From Rhizobium acidisoli (GTDB lineage: Bacteria; Pseudomonadota; Alphaproteobacteria; Rhizobiales; Rhizobiaceae), in the NCBI RefSeq assembly GCF_002531755.2, contig NZ_CP034998.1, positions 248,001 to 312,000 of the forward strand: DNA of 64,000 nucleotides, in the 5' to 3' direction. Of this stretch, positions 41,999 through 50,914 are shown piece after piece. Numbering within the stretch: the first letter of the stretch is position 1; each line of letters starts with the position of its first letter. The notes under the pieces are model-generated. The model did no database searches, was not told the DNA's origin, and worked only from the letters and a program-made list of their open reading frames with translations. Position numbers and translations under genes: made by a program.

Positions 41999-43555
41999 TT
42001 AGCGGTTTTCCTGCAGCAGCCATTTCTGGATGATCGGCACATCGGCATCGCCGAGATCATGGCCGCCGGGAATGACGTCGGAATCGACCGTGGCGCCCGA
42101 ACTCTTCAGCCGGTCTTCCAGCTCGCTTGCATATTTGCCGTAGGCATCCGTCTTGCCGCTGATGACGAGCAGGTCGGTGCCTTTTAGATCGGCATGCGGA
42201 TAGTCGCTGAGCACCGGCATGGAGCGGAGCAGCACCGCCTTGTGGACCAGGTTCGGGTGCAGGTAGAGCAGCGAGTTCAACAGATTGGCGCCGTTGGAGT
42301 AGCCGACATAGACGACCTTCTGGGGATCGAGCCCGTAGGATTTGACAGCACCCTCGATGAAGGCCGCGAAAGCCTCCGCCTCGGTCTTGATGTCATTCTG
42401 GTCGAAGGAGAAGGGGGTGATGCGCTTGTACCAGCGCGGAAACCCTTCCTCCGTCGCCCGCCCGCGCACGCCGAGCAGTGTCGCCCGCGGTGCCGCCTTG
42501 TTGAGCAGCGGCATCAACGTCGTCTCGTTGCCGCCGGAGCCGTGCAGCAGCACGAAGACGCTGCCGTCGGGATCCGGCGGCGTGTAGAAGCGATGGACGA
42601 AAGGCAGCTCGCGGTAATTAATGCGCGGCTGGCCGGGCATTGCAAACTGCGGCAGCACGACCTTCAGATCATGGAGATTTGTGATCGCTTCGGGCGGCGC
42701 AAACAGCTTCGTCCCAAGAGCGGCCTGCTCTTCATCCACGATCATGCCCGGCTTGTCGGTCGCAAGCTCTATCAGCGTGCCGCCGGGCTCGCGGGCATAG
42801 AGCGAGCGGAAATATTTACGGTCGTGCAGGTTGGTCGGCGATGCGTCGGTGGCTTCCAGGGCCTTGCGGACGGAATGCAGTGACTCATCGTCGGCAGCGC
42901 GGAAGGCGACGTGATCGATGGTCCCGGTGCCCGGCGCGCCAGCCCAGAAGCCGCGGGCATCGCGCACGTCGATGACGTCGCCGGACTGCGAAACCAGCCT
43001 GTCGATCGAGCCGCGATTGGCCTGGAAGCGGTAACCAAAATGGCTCTCGATAAAGCTGCGGCTCTCAGCCGGCTTCTCCGTCAGCATGGTCGCACCGCGC
43101 ACGCGCTGGATGGCGTGCTCGGCGGGGATCGAGGCGCCGTGCCAGGCCGCCGGCGATACCAGGTCCTTTGCGCCGGCGAGCTTGAGGATGATGTTGTCGG
43201 GATCCTTCAGCCGGAGCACGGGCTCGCCGAATTCATCGGCCGGTCCTTCCGAGCGCAGGCCGAAACTCATGGCGCGCGTCAGCCAGTAGCCGATGCTGGC
43301 GGGGTCGATCGACAGTGATATTTCGCTGATCTGGCCGTAGCCGGCCCGGCCGGGCGCACCGTCTTCCCAGGCGAGGAAGGTAAGCAGCGAACCCGGTGTC
43401 CCCACAGCATCGCCGTAGAACAGATGGAGTTGCGTCGCGTCCTCGTAGCCGGCCGTCTGCTTGACCAGCCGCAGGCCGAGAAAACCTGCGTAAAAGTCCA
43501 CGTTCGCCTGCACCTTTCGGGTGACGGCCGTGACGTGATGTATGCCTGATACCAT
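41999..43555 (-). CDS. Fused VOC ring-cleavage dioxygenase-like and esterase protein (MhqO-MhqD type)
   Basis: A 518-residue two-part protein. Residues 1-300 hold two VOC units like MhqO, with IHHVTAVTRK, TIDHVAFRA and GGTLIELATD supplying His/His/Glu metal ligands. Residues about 320-518 are an alpha/beta hydrolase like MhqD, with LLHGSGGNE, the nucleophile elbow GYSNGA and GGHDLG. In Bacillus these are separate genes of the quinone-response operon. A role in quinone or catechol detoxification is inferred. The start at 43555 (MVSGIHHVTA) has AGGA about 9 bp upstream; an extension to 43636 looks like a spurious leader. Confidence 0.9.
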   Translation of the reverse strand: MVSGIHHVTAVTRKVQANVDFYAGFLGLRLVKQTAGYEDATQLHLFYGDAVGTPGSLLTFLAWEDGAPGRAGYGQISEISLSIDPASIGYWLTRAMSFGLRSEGPADEFGEPVLRLKDPDNIILKLAGAKDLVSPAAWHGASIPAEHAIQRVRGATMLTEKPAESRSFIESHFGYRFQANRGSIDRLVSQSGDVIDVRDARGFWAGAPGTGTIDHVAFRAADDESLHSVRKALEATDASPTNLHDRKYFRSLYAREPGGTLIELATDKPGMIVDEEQAALGTKLFAPPEAITNLHDLKVVLPQFAMPGQPRINYRELPFVHRFYTPPDPDGSVFVLLHGSGGNETTLMPLLNKAAPRATLLGVRGRATEEGFPRWYKRITPFSFDQNDIKTEAEAFAAFIEGAVKSYGLDPQKVVYVGYSNGANLLNSLLYLHPNLVHKAVLLRSMPVLSDYPHADLKGTDLLVISGKTDAYGKYASELEDRLKSSGATVDSDVIPGGHDLGDADVPIIQKWLLQENR

Positions 43556-43639
43556 CGGAAGCAGTCCTGATTGAAGCGGTGTCGTCAGGAGCGCGAGTAT
43601 GAAAGCTGCGAAGGTCATACCGTTGCCAATGACCATCGC

Positions 43640-45235
43640 TTAGTTTTGTTCCGCACAAAGCGCAAGCGAATCGCCGCGCTGCAGCAATTCCAGATGATCG
43701 ACATATTCGAGCGCCTCTTCGAGTTGCTGCAGGGTCGGCGGCTTGACCATATAGGCGCGCGCACCGAGATTTCTGGCCCGTTGCCGGTCGGTCTCATCGC
43801 TTGAGGTGCTGAGAATGCAGACGGGAATCTGGTTGAGGCGGACATCGGTGGAAAGCGCACGCAGTACCTCGAAGCCGTCCATGATCGGCATGTTGATATC
43901 GAGCAGCATCAGGTCGATCTGCGGCAGATCGGCAATACCGGCGCGTTCATCGAGCAGCCGCATCGCCTCGCGGCCGTTGGTGGCGACATGCAGGTTGAAA
44001 TTCACCTTCTCCCGCCGCATCAGCTTGATCTTCAGGAGCTGGATATCGGCCGGGCTGTCCTCCACCAGCAGCACCTCGGCGAGCCTGCCTTCACCTTCGC
44101 CCGGCTGCTCCGCCGGCTTGCCGCTGTGCGGGATGGCCGCTGCAGCGGGCGGCTCGGGCCTCGTCTCGGCGAGCGGCACGTCGAGAACGAAAGTGGCGCC
44201 CGGGCCGTCCTCCGCCTCGCACCAGATCGAGCCGCCATGCAGCTGCGCGATGCGGCGGCAGATGGCAAGGCCGAGCCCTGTGCCCTCAATGCCGCGGCCG
44301 ACGAGTCGCTTGAACGGTTGAAAGATCAGTTCGCGATGCTGAGGATCGATGCCGGGCCCGTTGTCGCGGACGGTAAGGCGGCAGAAATCGCCATGGGCTT
44401 CGCCTGAGATCGTGACCTCCGGAACCTTCTGCTCGCAATAGCGGATGGCATTCGACACGAGGTTCTGCAGGAGCTGAGTCAGCAGCGTCGCATCGCCCAT
44501 GACCTCCGGCAGCGTGCCCCGGATGATGATCGCGCCGCGGCTTTCGGTCTGCTGGCGCAGATTGTCCTCCACCTGGTCGAGTACGGCAGAAAGCGAAACC
44601 GGCGTGAGCTCCGGCCCGCCGGAGGCTTCGAGCCTGGTGAAGCCCGAGACCTTGACGATCAGGTCTTCCATATGGTCGGCGGCACTCAGCACATAATCGA
44701 GCAGTTCCCGGTCGTCGGCCGGAAGCGCTGCAGAACCGTGGAGGATGCGGCTGAAGGATTTGATCGTCCTGAGCGGCTCCTTCAGATCATGGGCCATGGC
44801 GCGTGTGAAGATTTCGAGCGATTGCCGCTTCTGCTCCAGCTGCGCTTCCAGCATGCCGTGCATGATGGCGTTCTGGATGCAGCGATGCAGGGTTTCGGGC
44901 GACAGCGAATCCTTGGTCAGATAGTCGCGCGCGCCGCTCTTCATCACCTCGACGGCGACGGTCTCGCTGCCCTGGCCGGTCAGCATGATGACGTTGGCGG
45001 CGGGATCGTTCTCCAGAATATCGGCAAGAACGCCGAGCCCGTTGCGGCCCGGCAGCGAATAGTCGAGCAGGATGCAGTTCGGCCGCTTCCGGCCGTTCAG
45101 CGCAAGGCCCTCTTCGCCCGTCTCCGCCTCCAGGACGCTATAGGCGGTGCTGGAGACGCGGCCCAATATGCGGCGATAGACCTCGCGATCGTCAATATTG
45201 TCGTCGATGATGAGAATGCTGCACTCTTCCGCCAA
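43640..45235 (-). CDS. Hybrid histidine kinase, receiver-kinase-receiver
   Basis: A 531-residue soluble protein. An N-terminal receiver (IDDNIDD pocket, phospho-acceptor Asp58 in LLDYSLPG, Lys in YLTKDS) is followed by a HisKA helix with FTRAMAHDLKEPLRTIKSFS. The ATPase has N (NLVSNAIRY), G1 (DNGPGID) and G2 (GTGLGLAICRR) boxes, and a second receiver follows (VEDSPAD, Asp in LLDINMP, Lys in YMVKPP). It has no membrane segment. It is the last of three minus-strand signalling genes, 4 bp after the single receiver, and likely relays signals among them. Confidence 0.93.
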   Translation of the reverse strand: MAEECSILIIDDNIDDREVYRRILGRVSSTAYSVLEAETGEEGLALNGRKRPNCILLDYSLPGRNGLGVLADILENDPAANVIMLTGQGSETVAVEVMKSGARDYLTKDSLSPETLHRCIQNAIMHGMLEAQLEQKRQSLEIFTRAMAHDLKEPLRTIKSFSRILHGSAALPADDRELLDYVLSAADHMEDLIVKVSGFTRLEASGGPELTPVSLSAVLDQVEDNLRQQTESRGAIIIRGTLPEVMGDATLLTQLLQNLVSNAIRYCEQKVPEVTISGEAHGDFCRLTVRDNGPGIDPQHRELIFQPFKRLVGRGIEGTGLGLAICRRIAQLHGGSIWCEAEDGPGATFVLDVPLAETRPEPPAAAAIPHSGKPAEQPGEGEGRLAEVLLVEDSPADIQLLKIKLMRREKVNFNLHVATNGREAMRLLDERAGIADLPQIDLMLLDINMPIMDGFEVLRALSTDVRLNQIPVCILSTSSDETDRQRARNLGARAYMVKPPTLQQLEEALEYVDHLELLQRGDSLALCAEQN

Positions 45236-45239
45236 TCTG

Positions 45240-45665
45240 TCAGTCCTCGAGCGGCAGGATGGCGATTTCGAACCAGTATTCCTTCAGCCGCTGGATCGCC
45301 GCAAACAGCCCGTCGAGATCGACCGGCTTCTGCACATAGGTATTGGCGCCGAGCGCATAGCACCCTTCGATATCCCGCTCGTCGTCGGACGTGGTGAGGA
45401 TCACCACCGGGATCTTGCGCCAGCCGGCGTTCGATTTGATCGCCTCCAGCGTTTTGCGGCCGTCAAGCCCCGGCATGTTGAGATCGAGCAGGATCAGCCC
45501 CGGTTTCGGCACCATCACGGCCAGCATGTCGAGCGCTTCCTGCCCCGAGGCGGCCCAGCGGATCGAGTTGCGCAGGTTGGTGCGTTTGAAGGCGCGCATC
45601 GTCGCTTCGAAATCGTCTTCGCTGTCCTCGACGATCAGGATCGGTTGCGTGTCACGCTGCTGCAT
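45240..45665 (-). CDS. Single-domain response regulator
   Basis: A 141-residue receiver without an output domain: LIVEDSEDD pocket, phospho-acceptor Asp in LILLDLNMPGLDG, Thr/Ser in ILTTSDDERD and Lys in YVQKPVD. The start (MQQRDTQPILIVEDS) overlaps the end of the kinase at 45652 by 14 bp, a sign of coupled translation. It resembles receivers found beside bacteriophytochrome-type kinases. Partner kinases flank it on both sides. Confidence 0.92.
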   Translation of the reverse strand: MQQRDTQPILIVEDSEDDFEATMRAFKRTNLRNSIRWAASGQEALDMLAVMVPKPGLILLDLNMPGLDGRKTLEAIKSNAGWRKIPVVILTTSDDERDIEGCYALGANTYVQKPVDLDGLFAAIQRLKEYWFEIAILPLED

Positions 45666-47793
45666 TCTGCCCCTCGCGCTTTTTTCCCAGAGTGAAGTAG
45701 AATGTGGTGCCGGTGCCGACTTCGGATTCCAGCCAGATATCGCCATTGTGCCGGGCGATGATCTTGCGGACGAAGGTGAGGCCTGCTCCGGTGCCGTCGT
45801 CGGAATCCTGCGATTTTTCCAGCCGTTTGAAAATGCGGAAAATGTCCTCATGGAATTCCTGGGGTATGCCCTTGCCGTTATCCCGGACGAAAAACACGTT
45901 GCGGGCAATCGTGCCGTCCTGGCCGACGAACCGATCGAGATAGCCGATCGACACCAGCGGCGCCGGTTTGTCGTTGTATTTGATCGCATTGGTGATGAGA
46001 TTGCGGAATACCTCGGTCAGCCGCGGCGCGTCGCAGACCACATCCGGCAACTGGCCGTCGATGATGACCTTGGCATGGCGTTCCTCGAGCAGCAGTTCCA
46101 TGGTCGCGACGACATCCTTGACGATCAGGCCGATGTCGCTGCGTTTGACCGCCAGCTGCTGCCGACCGAGCCGGGAGAAATACAGCAGGTCGTTGACGAG
46201 TTTTTCCATGCGCTGGCTGAGGCGCACCAGCCGGTTCAGCCGGCGCACGCCGTCGTCGTCGAGCTTGTCTTCGTAGTCCTCCAGCAGGAATCGGGAGTGG
46301 TTGTGCAGGCCGCGCAGCGGTTCCTTGAGATCATGCGAGGCGATATAGGCGAATTCGTCGAGGTCGTGATTGCTGCGCTCGAGTTCGGCCGTATAGGCCT
46401 CGAGCTGGGCAAGCGTCGTTTTCATCCGCTCTTCCTGTCGGGCGCGCTCGCTGATATCGCGCACGATGCCGACGAAGATCTTCGCATCGCCGGTGGAAAC
46501 GGCGCTGATGGAAACGTCGATCGGAAAGACGATGCCGTTCCTGCGGCGCCCGGAGACCATGCGCGTCGTGCCGATGATGCGCTCCTCACCGGTCTTCCGG
46601 TAATGGGCGAGATAGCCGTCGTGCTCGGAATGATAGGGTTCGGGCATCAGCATCTTGATATTCCGGCCGATCGTCTCCTGCGGGGTGTAACCGAACATGC
46701 TTTCAGCCGCCGGGTTGAAGCTCCTGATCGTTCCACTCTCGTCGATGACGATGACGGCATCGGGCGTCCCGCGCACCAGCGCGCCGAAACGGACGCGCTC
46801 GGTTTCGAGGTTATGATTGTTGCGCATGAAATAAAAGACGAGGATGGCGATCAGCCAGAGCGTCGCAGCCGTAATCGTGCGGTTGGCGATCTCCTGCCAG
46901 AATGCCGCCTCGTCGTGCCTGACGGCGAAGAAGCCGAGCATCAACAGCACGGTGCAGGCAAACGCGAAGAAAAGCGGCGCATTCCTGTTGCCGAACCACA
47001 GCGCCGTCAGCACCAGCGGCACATAGAGAATGCCGTTGGCAACGCCGAGCGGCGTATAGAGATCGACGAGGAGGCCGGTGAAGCAGACCGCCGCCGGGAT
47101 CCAGAGCGGAATCTGTGCCCGGTTTGCCGGCTGCATCCACCAGGAGCGCGCGAGCAGGCCTGAGCCGAAGATCACCATGCCGACCGCCGTATGCAGCGCC
47201 ATCGCCGCATAGGGCCCCCAGCGGTAACCCTGTTCGGCATCGGTGACATAGCTGGCGAGCGCGATCATGCCGAGGGTGATGACGATGTAGCTCGTCAGCT
47301 CCTGCACCACCTGGCTTCTCCTCTCGACGTAGAGAGAGAACAGCAGCGAAAGATTGGCGATCAGGAAGACCAGCGCCGTGTTCGGGCCCATGCCGCCGCC
47401 GATCTGCGCGATGAAATCGGGCGGAATGACGAAGCGGGTGATCAGCAGGTCGATATTGTGGAACGTCCGGCCGATGGTTACGATTTCCAAGAGCCGGGCC
47501 GCGGCGATCGCCGCCGCAATCCCTGTCATGACCGTTGCGGCAACCAGAAAACGACGGGCTGCCAGCGTCGAGGCGGCAAGCCCCAGGCCGGACAGCACGA
47601 AGCAGAGCGCGGTGTTGAAGGCCATCGACGGAAAGCCGGGAACCAGCGAAATGATCACCTGGATCTGCAATAGCCAGCCGGCAAGGGCGCTCATTCCGAG
47701 AAGGAACATCAGGCAGCCGACCGCAATCGCAAAGCCACGGTAGCGCTGCCGCTGCCGCTGGTCCTGCAGGTCCACGTTGCCACTATCCTGCAC
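45652..47793 (-). CDS. Membrane PAS-type sensor histidine kinase
   Basis: A 713-residue kinase. The N-terminal 330 residues form 8-10 membrane helices, resembling a MASE-type integral sensor. A PAS domain (about 340-460: GTPDAVIVIDESGTIRSFNPAAE, MFGYTPQETIGRNIKMLMPE) is followed by HisKA with YIASHDLKEPLRGLHNHSRFL. The ATPase part has NLITNAIKYN, DNGKGIPQ and GTGAGLTFVRK. The PAS pattern is like that of FixL, but no heme-binding His could be fixed by eye. It is the first gene of the three-gene minus-strand signalling operon, divergent from a receiver gene. Confidence 0.92.
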   Translation of the reverse strand: MQDSGNVDLQDQRQRQRYRGFAIAVGCLMFLLGMSALAGWLLQIQVIISLVPGFPSMAFNTALCFVLSGLGLAASTLAARRFLVAATVMTGIAAAIAAARLLEIVTIGRTFHNIDLLITRFVIPPDFIAQIGGGMGPNTALVFLIANLSLLFSLYVERRSQVVQELTSYIVITLGMIALASYVTDAEQGYRWGPYAAMALHTAVGMVIFGSGLLARSWWMQPANRAQIPLWIPAAVCFTGLLVDLYTPLGVANGILYVPLVLTALWFGNRNAPLFFAFACTVLLMLGFFAVRHDEAAFWQEIANRTITAATLWLIAILVFYFMRNNHNLETERVRFGALVRGTPDAVIVIDESGTIRSFNPAAESMFGYTPQETIGRNIKMLMPEPYHSEHDGYLAHYRKTGEERIIGTTRMVSGRRRNGIVFPIDVSISAVSTGDAKIFVGIVRDISERARQEERMKTTLAQLEAYTAELERSNHDLDEFAYIASHDLKEPLRGLHNHSRFLLEDYEDKLDDDGVRRLNRLVRLSQRMEKLVNDLLYFSRLGRQQLAVKRSDIGLIVKDVVATMELLLEERHAKVIIDGQLPDVVCDAPRLTEVFRNLITNAIKYNDKPAPLVSIGYLDRFVGQDGTIARNVFFVRDNGKGIPQEFHEDIFRIFKRLEKSQDSDDGTGAGLTFVRKIIARHNGDIWLESEVGTGTTFYFTLGKKREGQNAAA

Positions 47794-47986
47794 CCGTCAT
47801 GTCCTCCTCGGTTCGCGCGGCCATTTTTTCCGAAATCGAGGAATACTCAATAGGCAGGGGAGAACGGCGCTGCGCTTTTTCCGAAATGATTTTTCGACAA
47901 GAAGGATCGAATTTTCGCGAAATCGCGATATCGTGACGTCGAAGGACAGCAAGGTTCATCGAACAATATCCAAATCATGGTGCTGA

Positions 47987-48364
47987 ATGCCAACCATAAT
48001 TTACGTCGACGACAGCAGGGATGATCTCTTCTATCTCGACTATATCCGCAGGAAGCAGCAGATAGATGTCGATCTATTCTGTTTTTCGACCGCCGAGACG
48101 GCGCTGGCGGCGCTGGAGCAGCGGGCGGCGGAAGGCTGGGCGCTGCCGGAACTGCTGGTCGCCGATCTCTACATGCCGCTCGACAGCGGCATCGCCCTGG
48201 TGACCAGGCTGCGCCTGGACGACCGTTTCAAGGCGATGCGGCTTGCCATCTGCAGCGGCTCGGATGCTGCCGAGGACCGCGCGCGCTCGCTTGAGGCCGG
48301 CGCCGACGCCTATCTGGAAAAGCCGCTTGATCTTGCCGGAATTATTCTCAATCTTGAGCTGTAG
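47987..48364 (+). CDS. Single-domain response regulator
   Basis: A 125-residue receiver: IIYVDDSRDD pocket, phospho-acceptor Asp in LLVADLYMPLDSG, Ser in ICSGSDAAED and Lys in YLEKPLD. It has no output domain. It is divergent from the membrane kinase over a 193-bp gap that holds two copies of TTTTTCCGAAAT (47825 and 47876). It probably shares the phosphorelay with the minus-strand kinases. Confidence 0.9.
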   Translation: MPTIIYVDDSRDDLFYLDYIRRKQQIDVDLFCFSTAETALAALEQRAAEGWALPELLVADLYMPLDSGIALVTRLRLDDRFKAMRLAICSGSDAAEDRARSLEAGADAYLEKPLDLAGIILNLEL

Positions 48365-48838
48365 GAAGCGGCGAAGGCCCGGTAACCTGTTCCCCGTCCC
48401 ATGTCCCAACCATTTGACAAACCGCAATTGACAAGGTCGAGGTCGCACCACAAGATGCAACCGAAGCGAAGCAAATGATAGGCAAAATAAGCGCTGAGAG
48501 AACCGATCGACCCGCGTTCGCCGCCACGAACATCAGCCAACCCCTTAGCCAAATGGGTCTGTCGGCTCTCTCGCGCTTACGTCTGGCACTGCCTTCCTGC
48601 ATTCTTGGATGTTGAATGCAGGAAGAAAACGATACCCAGGTAAGAACTACTGCCCTCAGTAAAATCTGCCCGTGCATCACCTGTAGCTGAGATAATTGAT
48701 GATTTCCGCCTTTGAATGCCGAAAGTCCCCGTTTCGATATTCGTCATCAACTGTCTCGCAATTTTTGTAGCTCTTCGCGTTTAAGACGTATATCCCAAGA
48801 TTTCGGGATCGGAGGCATCGAGGAGAGGAAGAGTGGGA
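48365..48838. other. Intergenic region with a perfect hairpin
   Basis: About 470 bp between two plus-strand genes. CTTCCTGCATTC (48593-48604) and GAATGCAGGAAG (48614-48625) form a perfect 12-bp hairpin with a 9-nt loop, followed by AAAAC. A 110-codon minus-strand frame (48348-48680) has a hydrophobic stretch but overlaps the receiver gene and lacks a ribosome site, so it is not called. The LuxR promoter should lie in the last 200 bp. Confidence 0.45.
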
Positions 48839-49543
48839 ATGAACAACGCCCCGGCAATTCCCTTTCATGCCGGACCGGAGCTGAGCCGGGCGATCAACCG
48901 CACCGATTTTTTCCGCCTGCTGAAGTCGGCGGCACAGCACTACAACTTCGATAATTTCGCGCTTGCCCGCATTTCCGAGACTTCGGCTCCTTTCGGGGAA
49001 CGCGATATCGTCATCACCAATGTCGCCGAGCGGCGTGTCGGTCTTTTCATCACGACGTTGAAGGAAGCGCTCGGGACCGTTCGGGCAAAGTCCGCCCAGT
49101 TTCTGGCAACGCCGGTTCATGGCAGGAGCGCACGGCCGGAAGATTATCGCTCCGATCTCGTGTTCAACGAGTTCCTGAGCGGCGTCTTTCTGTTCATCCC
49201 GCTGTTCACCCCCGAGGGGCGGCGCTATTGCCTCGTCCTCAGCGGCGAGCGTCAGGAGCCGGATCAGAGCGAGATTGCCGATATGCTTCTCGACGCCATG
49301 CGGATTTTCGACAAGCTTTATGAGGAAATCCTGACGCAGGAAATGTCCGGGCGGCTGACCCAGCGCGAGCAGGAAATCGTCAAATGGACGAGCGAAGGCA
49401 AGACGTCGGCTGAGATCGCCATCATTCTCGGTCTTTCCGAACATACGGTCAATTCGCACATCACCGCGGCTGCGCGTAAACTTGACGCTGTCAACCGCGT
49501 TCACATGGTGGCGATCGCCTTGCGGAACGGCTTGGTCACGTGA
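48839..49543 (+). CDS. LuxR-family transcriptional regulator
   Basis: A 234-residue regulator. The N-terminal ~160 residues look like an autoinducer-binding or GAF-like fold (FFRLLKSAAQHYNFDNFALA, VFLFIPLFTPEGRRYCLVLSG), but the invariant Trp/Tyr/Asp ligand residues of acyl-homoserine-lactone receptors are not evident. The C-terminal HTH is LTQREQEIVKWTSEGKTSAE with EHTVNSHITAAARKL. ATG 48839 follows GAGAGGAAGA; a GTG at 48833 is also in frame. A receiver gene follows 31 bp later. Confidence 0.9.
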   Translation: MNNAPAIPFHAGPELSRAINRTDFFRLLKSAAQHYNFDNFALARISETSAPFGERDIVITNVAERRVGLFITTLKEALGTVRAKSAQFLATPVHGRSARPEDYRSDLVFNEFLSGVFLFIPLFTPEGRRYCLVLSGERQEPDQSEIADMLLDAMRIFDKLYEEILTQEMSGRLTQREQEIVKWTSEGKTSAEIAIILGLSEHTVNSHITAAARKLDAVNRVHMVAIALRNGLVT

Positions 49544-49574
49544 AGCCGGTTTCGGGATTGGGGAAATTAAGTCG

Positions 49575-50012
49575 ATGACCACCGAAACTGTGCGAAAGAA
49601 TGCCGTGAAGGTTCTCTTCGTCGACGACGAATTCATCGAATTCCGGGCGCTCAAGAAGAAGATCGCCGATCTCTCCGAGCCGGCCGTCGAGGTTGAATAT
49701 TCGCCATCGATCGGTGACGCGCTGGAAAAGATCCGCTTGGCGCGTTTCGATCTCATCCTGCTCGACAACCGCCTGCTGCCGAACGCCGATTTCCGCGAAA
49801 CGGTGCCGGAACTGCGCGGCATCGGCTACACCGGCCCGATCGGCGTCGTCTCGACCGACATATCGGGCGGCTATTTCCAGGAATTCCCGGATTACGGCGT
49901 GGATTTCCGCATCGGCAAGGACGAAATCGACGCCCAGACGCTGCAGCACATCATCCGCGAATATGTGAACTATGACGTCCCGGATTTTTGGAAGGACGAT
50001 TACAGCATCTGA
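49575..50012 (+). CDS. Single-domain response regulator
   Basis: A 145-residue receiver with FVDDEFIEFRALKKKI, phospho-acceptor Asp in LILLDNRLLPN, Thr/Ser in VVSTDISGG and Lys in FRIGKDEI. The C-terminus YDVPDFWKDDYSI is unusual. It lies 31 bp after the LuxR gene, so the two are co-transcribed, and it is convergent with a soluble kinase gene, a likely partner. The start at 49575 follows GGGGAAA by about 10 bp. Confidence 0.88.
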   Translation: MTTETVRKNAVKVLFVDDEFIEFRALKKKIADLSEPAVEVEYSPSIGDALEKIRLARFDLILLDNRLLPNADFRETVPELRGIGYTGPIGVVSTDISGGYFQEFPDYGVDFRIGKDEIDAQTLQHIIREYVNYDVPDFWKDDYSI

Positions 50013-50031
50013 AAAGATGCGCTCGTGAAGC

Positions 50032-50742
50032 TCAGGCGACCGAAAGGCGGATGAGGAAGCGGCTGCCGTCTTGATCCGAATGTTCAAGGCTGAGATCGCC
50101 GCCAAGCGCCGCCAGAAACTCCCGCGCCGTCGTCAGTCCGAGGCCGGCGCCCGGCACCGTTCCCACCTTCGGCAATTTCCAGAACGGCTCGAAGATCCGC
50201 TCCCGATAAGCCGGATCGATGCCCGCCCCATTGTCGGAAATCCGGATGAACCAATCCGCCATCTCCCGCTCCGCGCTGATGACCACATGAAGCGGCGCTT
50301 CGCTGCGATAGGTCAGCGCATTGGTCAGCAGATGCCTCAGCACCAGGCCGAGCAGGGCAGGGTCGGTCCGGAGGGAAGGCAGGCCCTGGCTTTCCAGCGT
50401 CGCATCGGAAACCGCGATTTCGTCGGTCAGTTCGCCCCAGACATTTTCGGCCAGCGCCTGCAGATCGACCTCTTCGGGCGTCACCTGAGGCGCTCCGCCG
50501 GCAAGGCTCATCAATGCCTTGGTCAGGCGCTGCGCAGCTTGCGCCTTTTCCATGATCATCCGGAGGCTCTGAAGCTGTTCGCCGTCGAGCGTTCCCTCGA
50601 GATCGTCGAGCAGCAGTTCGGCATACATGGCGATATGGCGCAACGGCGATTGCAGATCGTGCGAGGCGGTTGCGAGAAAACGCTTGATGCGCTCCTCGCT
50701 GCTATCGTCCTCTTCCGGTCGTCTCGTCGGGTTTGATGACAT
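50032..50742 (-). CDS. Soluble histidine kinase
   Basis: A 236-residue kinase reduced to HisKA (FLATASHDLQSPLRHIAMYAE) and ATPase (HLLTNALTYRS, ISDNGAGIDPAYRERIF, GAGLGLTTAREFL). It has no sensor domain and no membrane helix, so it probably takes its input from another protein. It is convergent with the receiver at 49575 across 19 bp. The core resembles the C-terminal halves of the two other kinases in this cluster. Confidence 0.9.
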   Translation of the reverse strand: MSSNPTRRPEEDDSSEERIKRFLATASHDLQSPLRHIAMYAELLLDDLEGTLDGEQLQSLRMIMEKAQAAQRLTKALMSLAGGAPQVTPEEVDLQALAENVWGELTDEIAVSDATLESQGLPSLRTDPALLGLVLRHLLTNALTYRSEAPLHVVISAEREMADWFIRISDNGAGIDPAYRERIFEPFWKLPKVGTVPGAGLGLTTAREFLAALGGDLSLEHSDQDGSRFLIRLSVA

Positions 50743-50856
50743 CTGGCGGTTTCCCCGATCTCTGCTGTAGCGCCCTACATCCTATCAGACGCGCCAAGGA
50801 CGCGGTAATCCTTTGAATCGCTGCAGGATTTTATCCTTGCAGTCATCGACAATAGA

Positions 50857-50890
50857 AAGAGGGCGCCGGCTCTGCAACCGGCGCCCTCTT
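50857..50890. terminator. Strong GC-rich terminator hairpin after secDF
   Basis: AAGAGGGCGCCGG (50857-50869) and CCGGCGCCCTCTT (50878-50890) pair perfectly over 13 bp around an 8-nt loop. On the minus strand TCTATTG follows. It lies 25 bp after the secDF stop and probably ends that transcript. Confidence 0.75.
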
Positions 50891-50914
50891 CAAGGATGCG
50901 TCATCAGGCGGATT

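Noticed and set aside
45391..47163. A 590-codon plus-strand frame opposite the membrane kinase
   Set aside because: Antisense to a kinase with all catalytic boxes; composition typical of a shadow frame.
48380..48400. Possible minus-strand GGAAC element
   Set aside because: No CGTT or close variant lies 16-17 bp away and there is no gene to drive.
48348..48680. 110-codon minus-strand frame with a hydrophobic stretch
   Set aside because: Overlaps the end of a receiver gene, lacks a ribosome site, and the hydrophobic part is short and Cys-rich without a family match.
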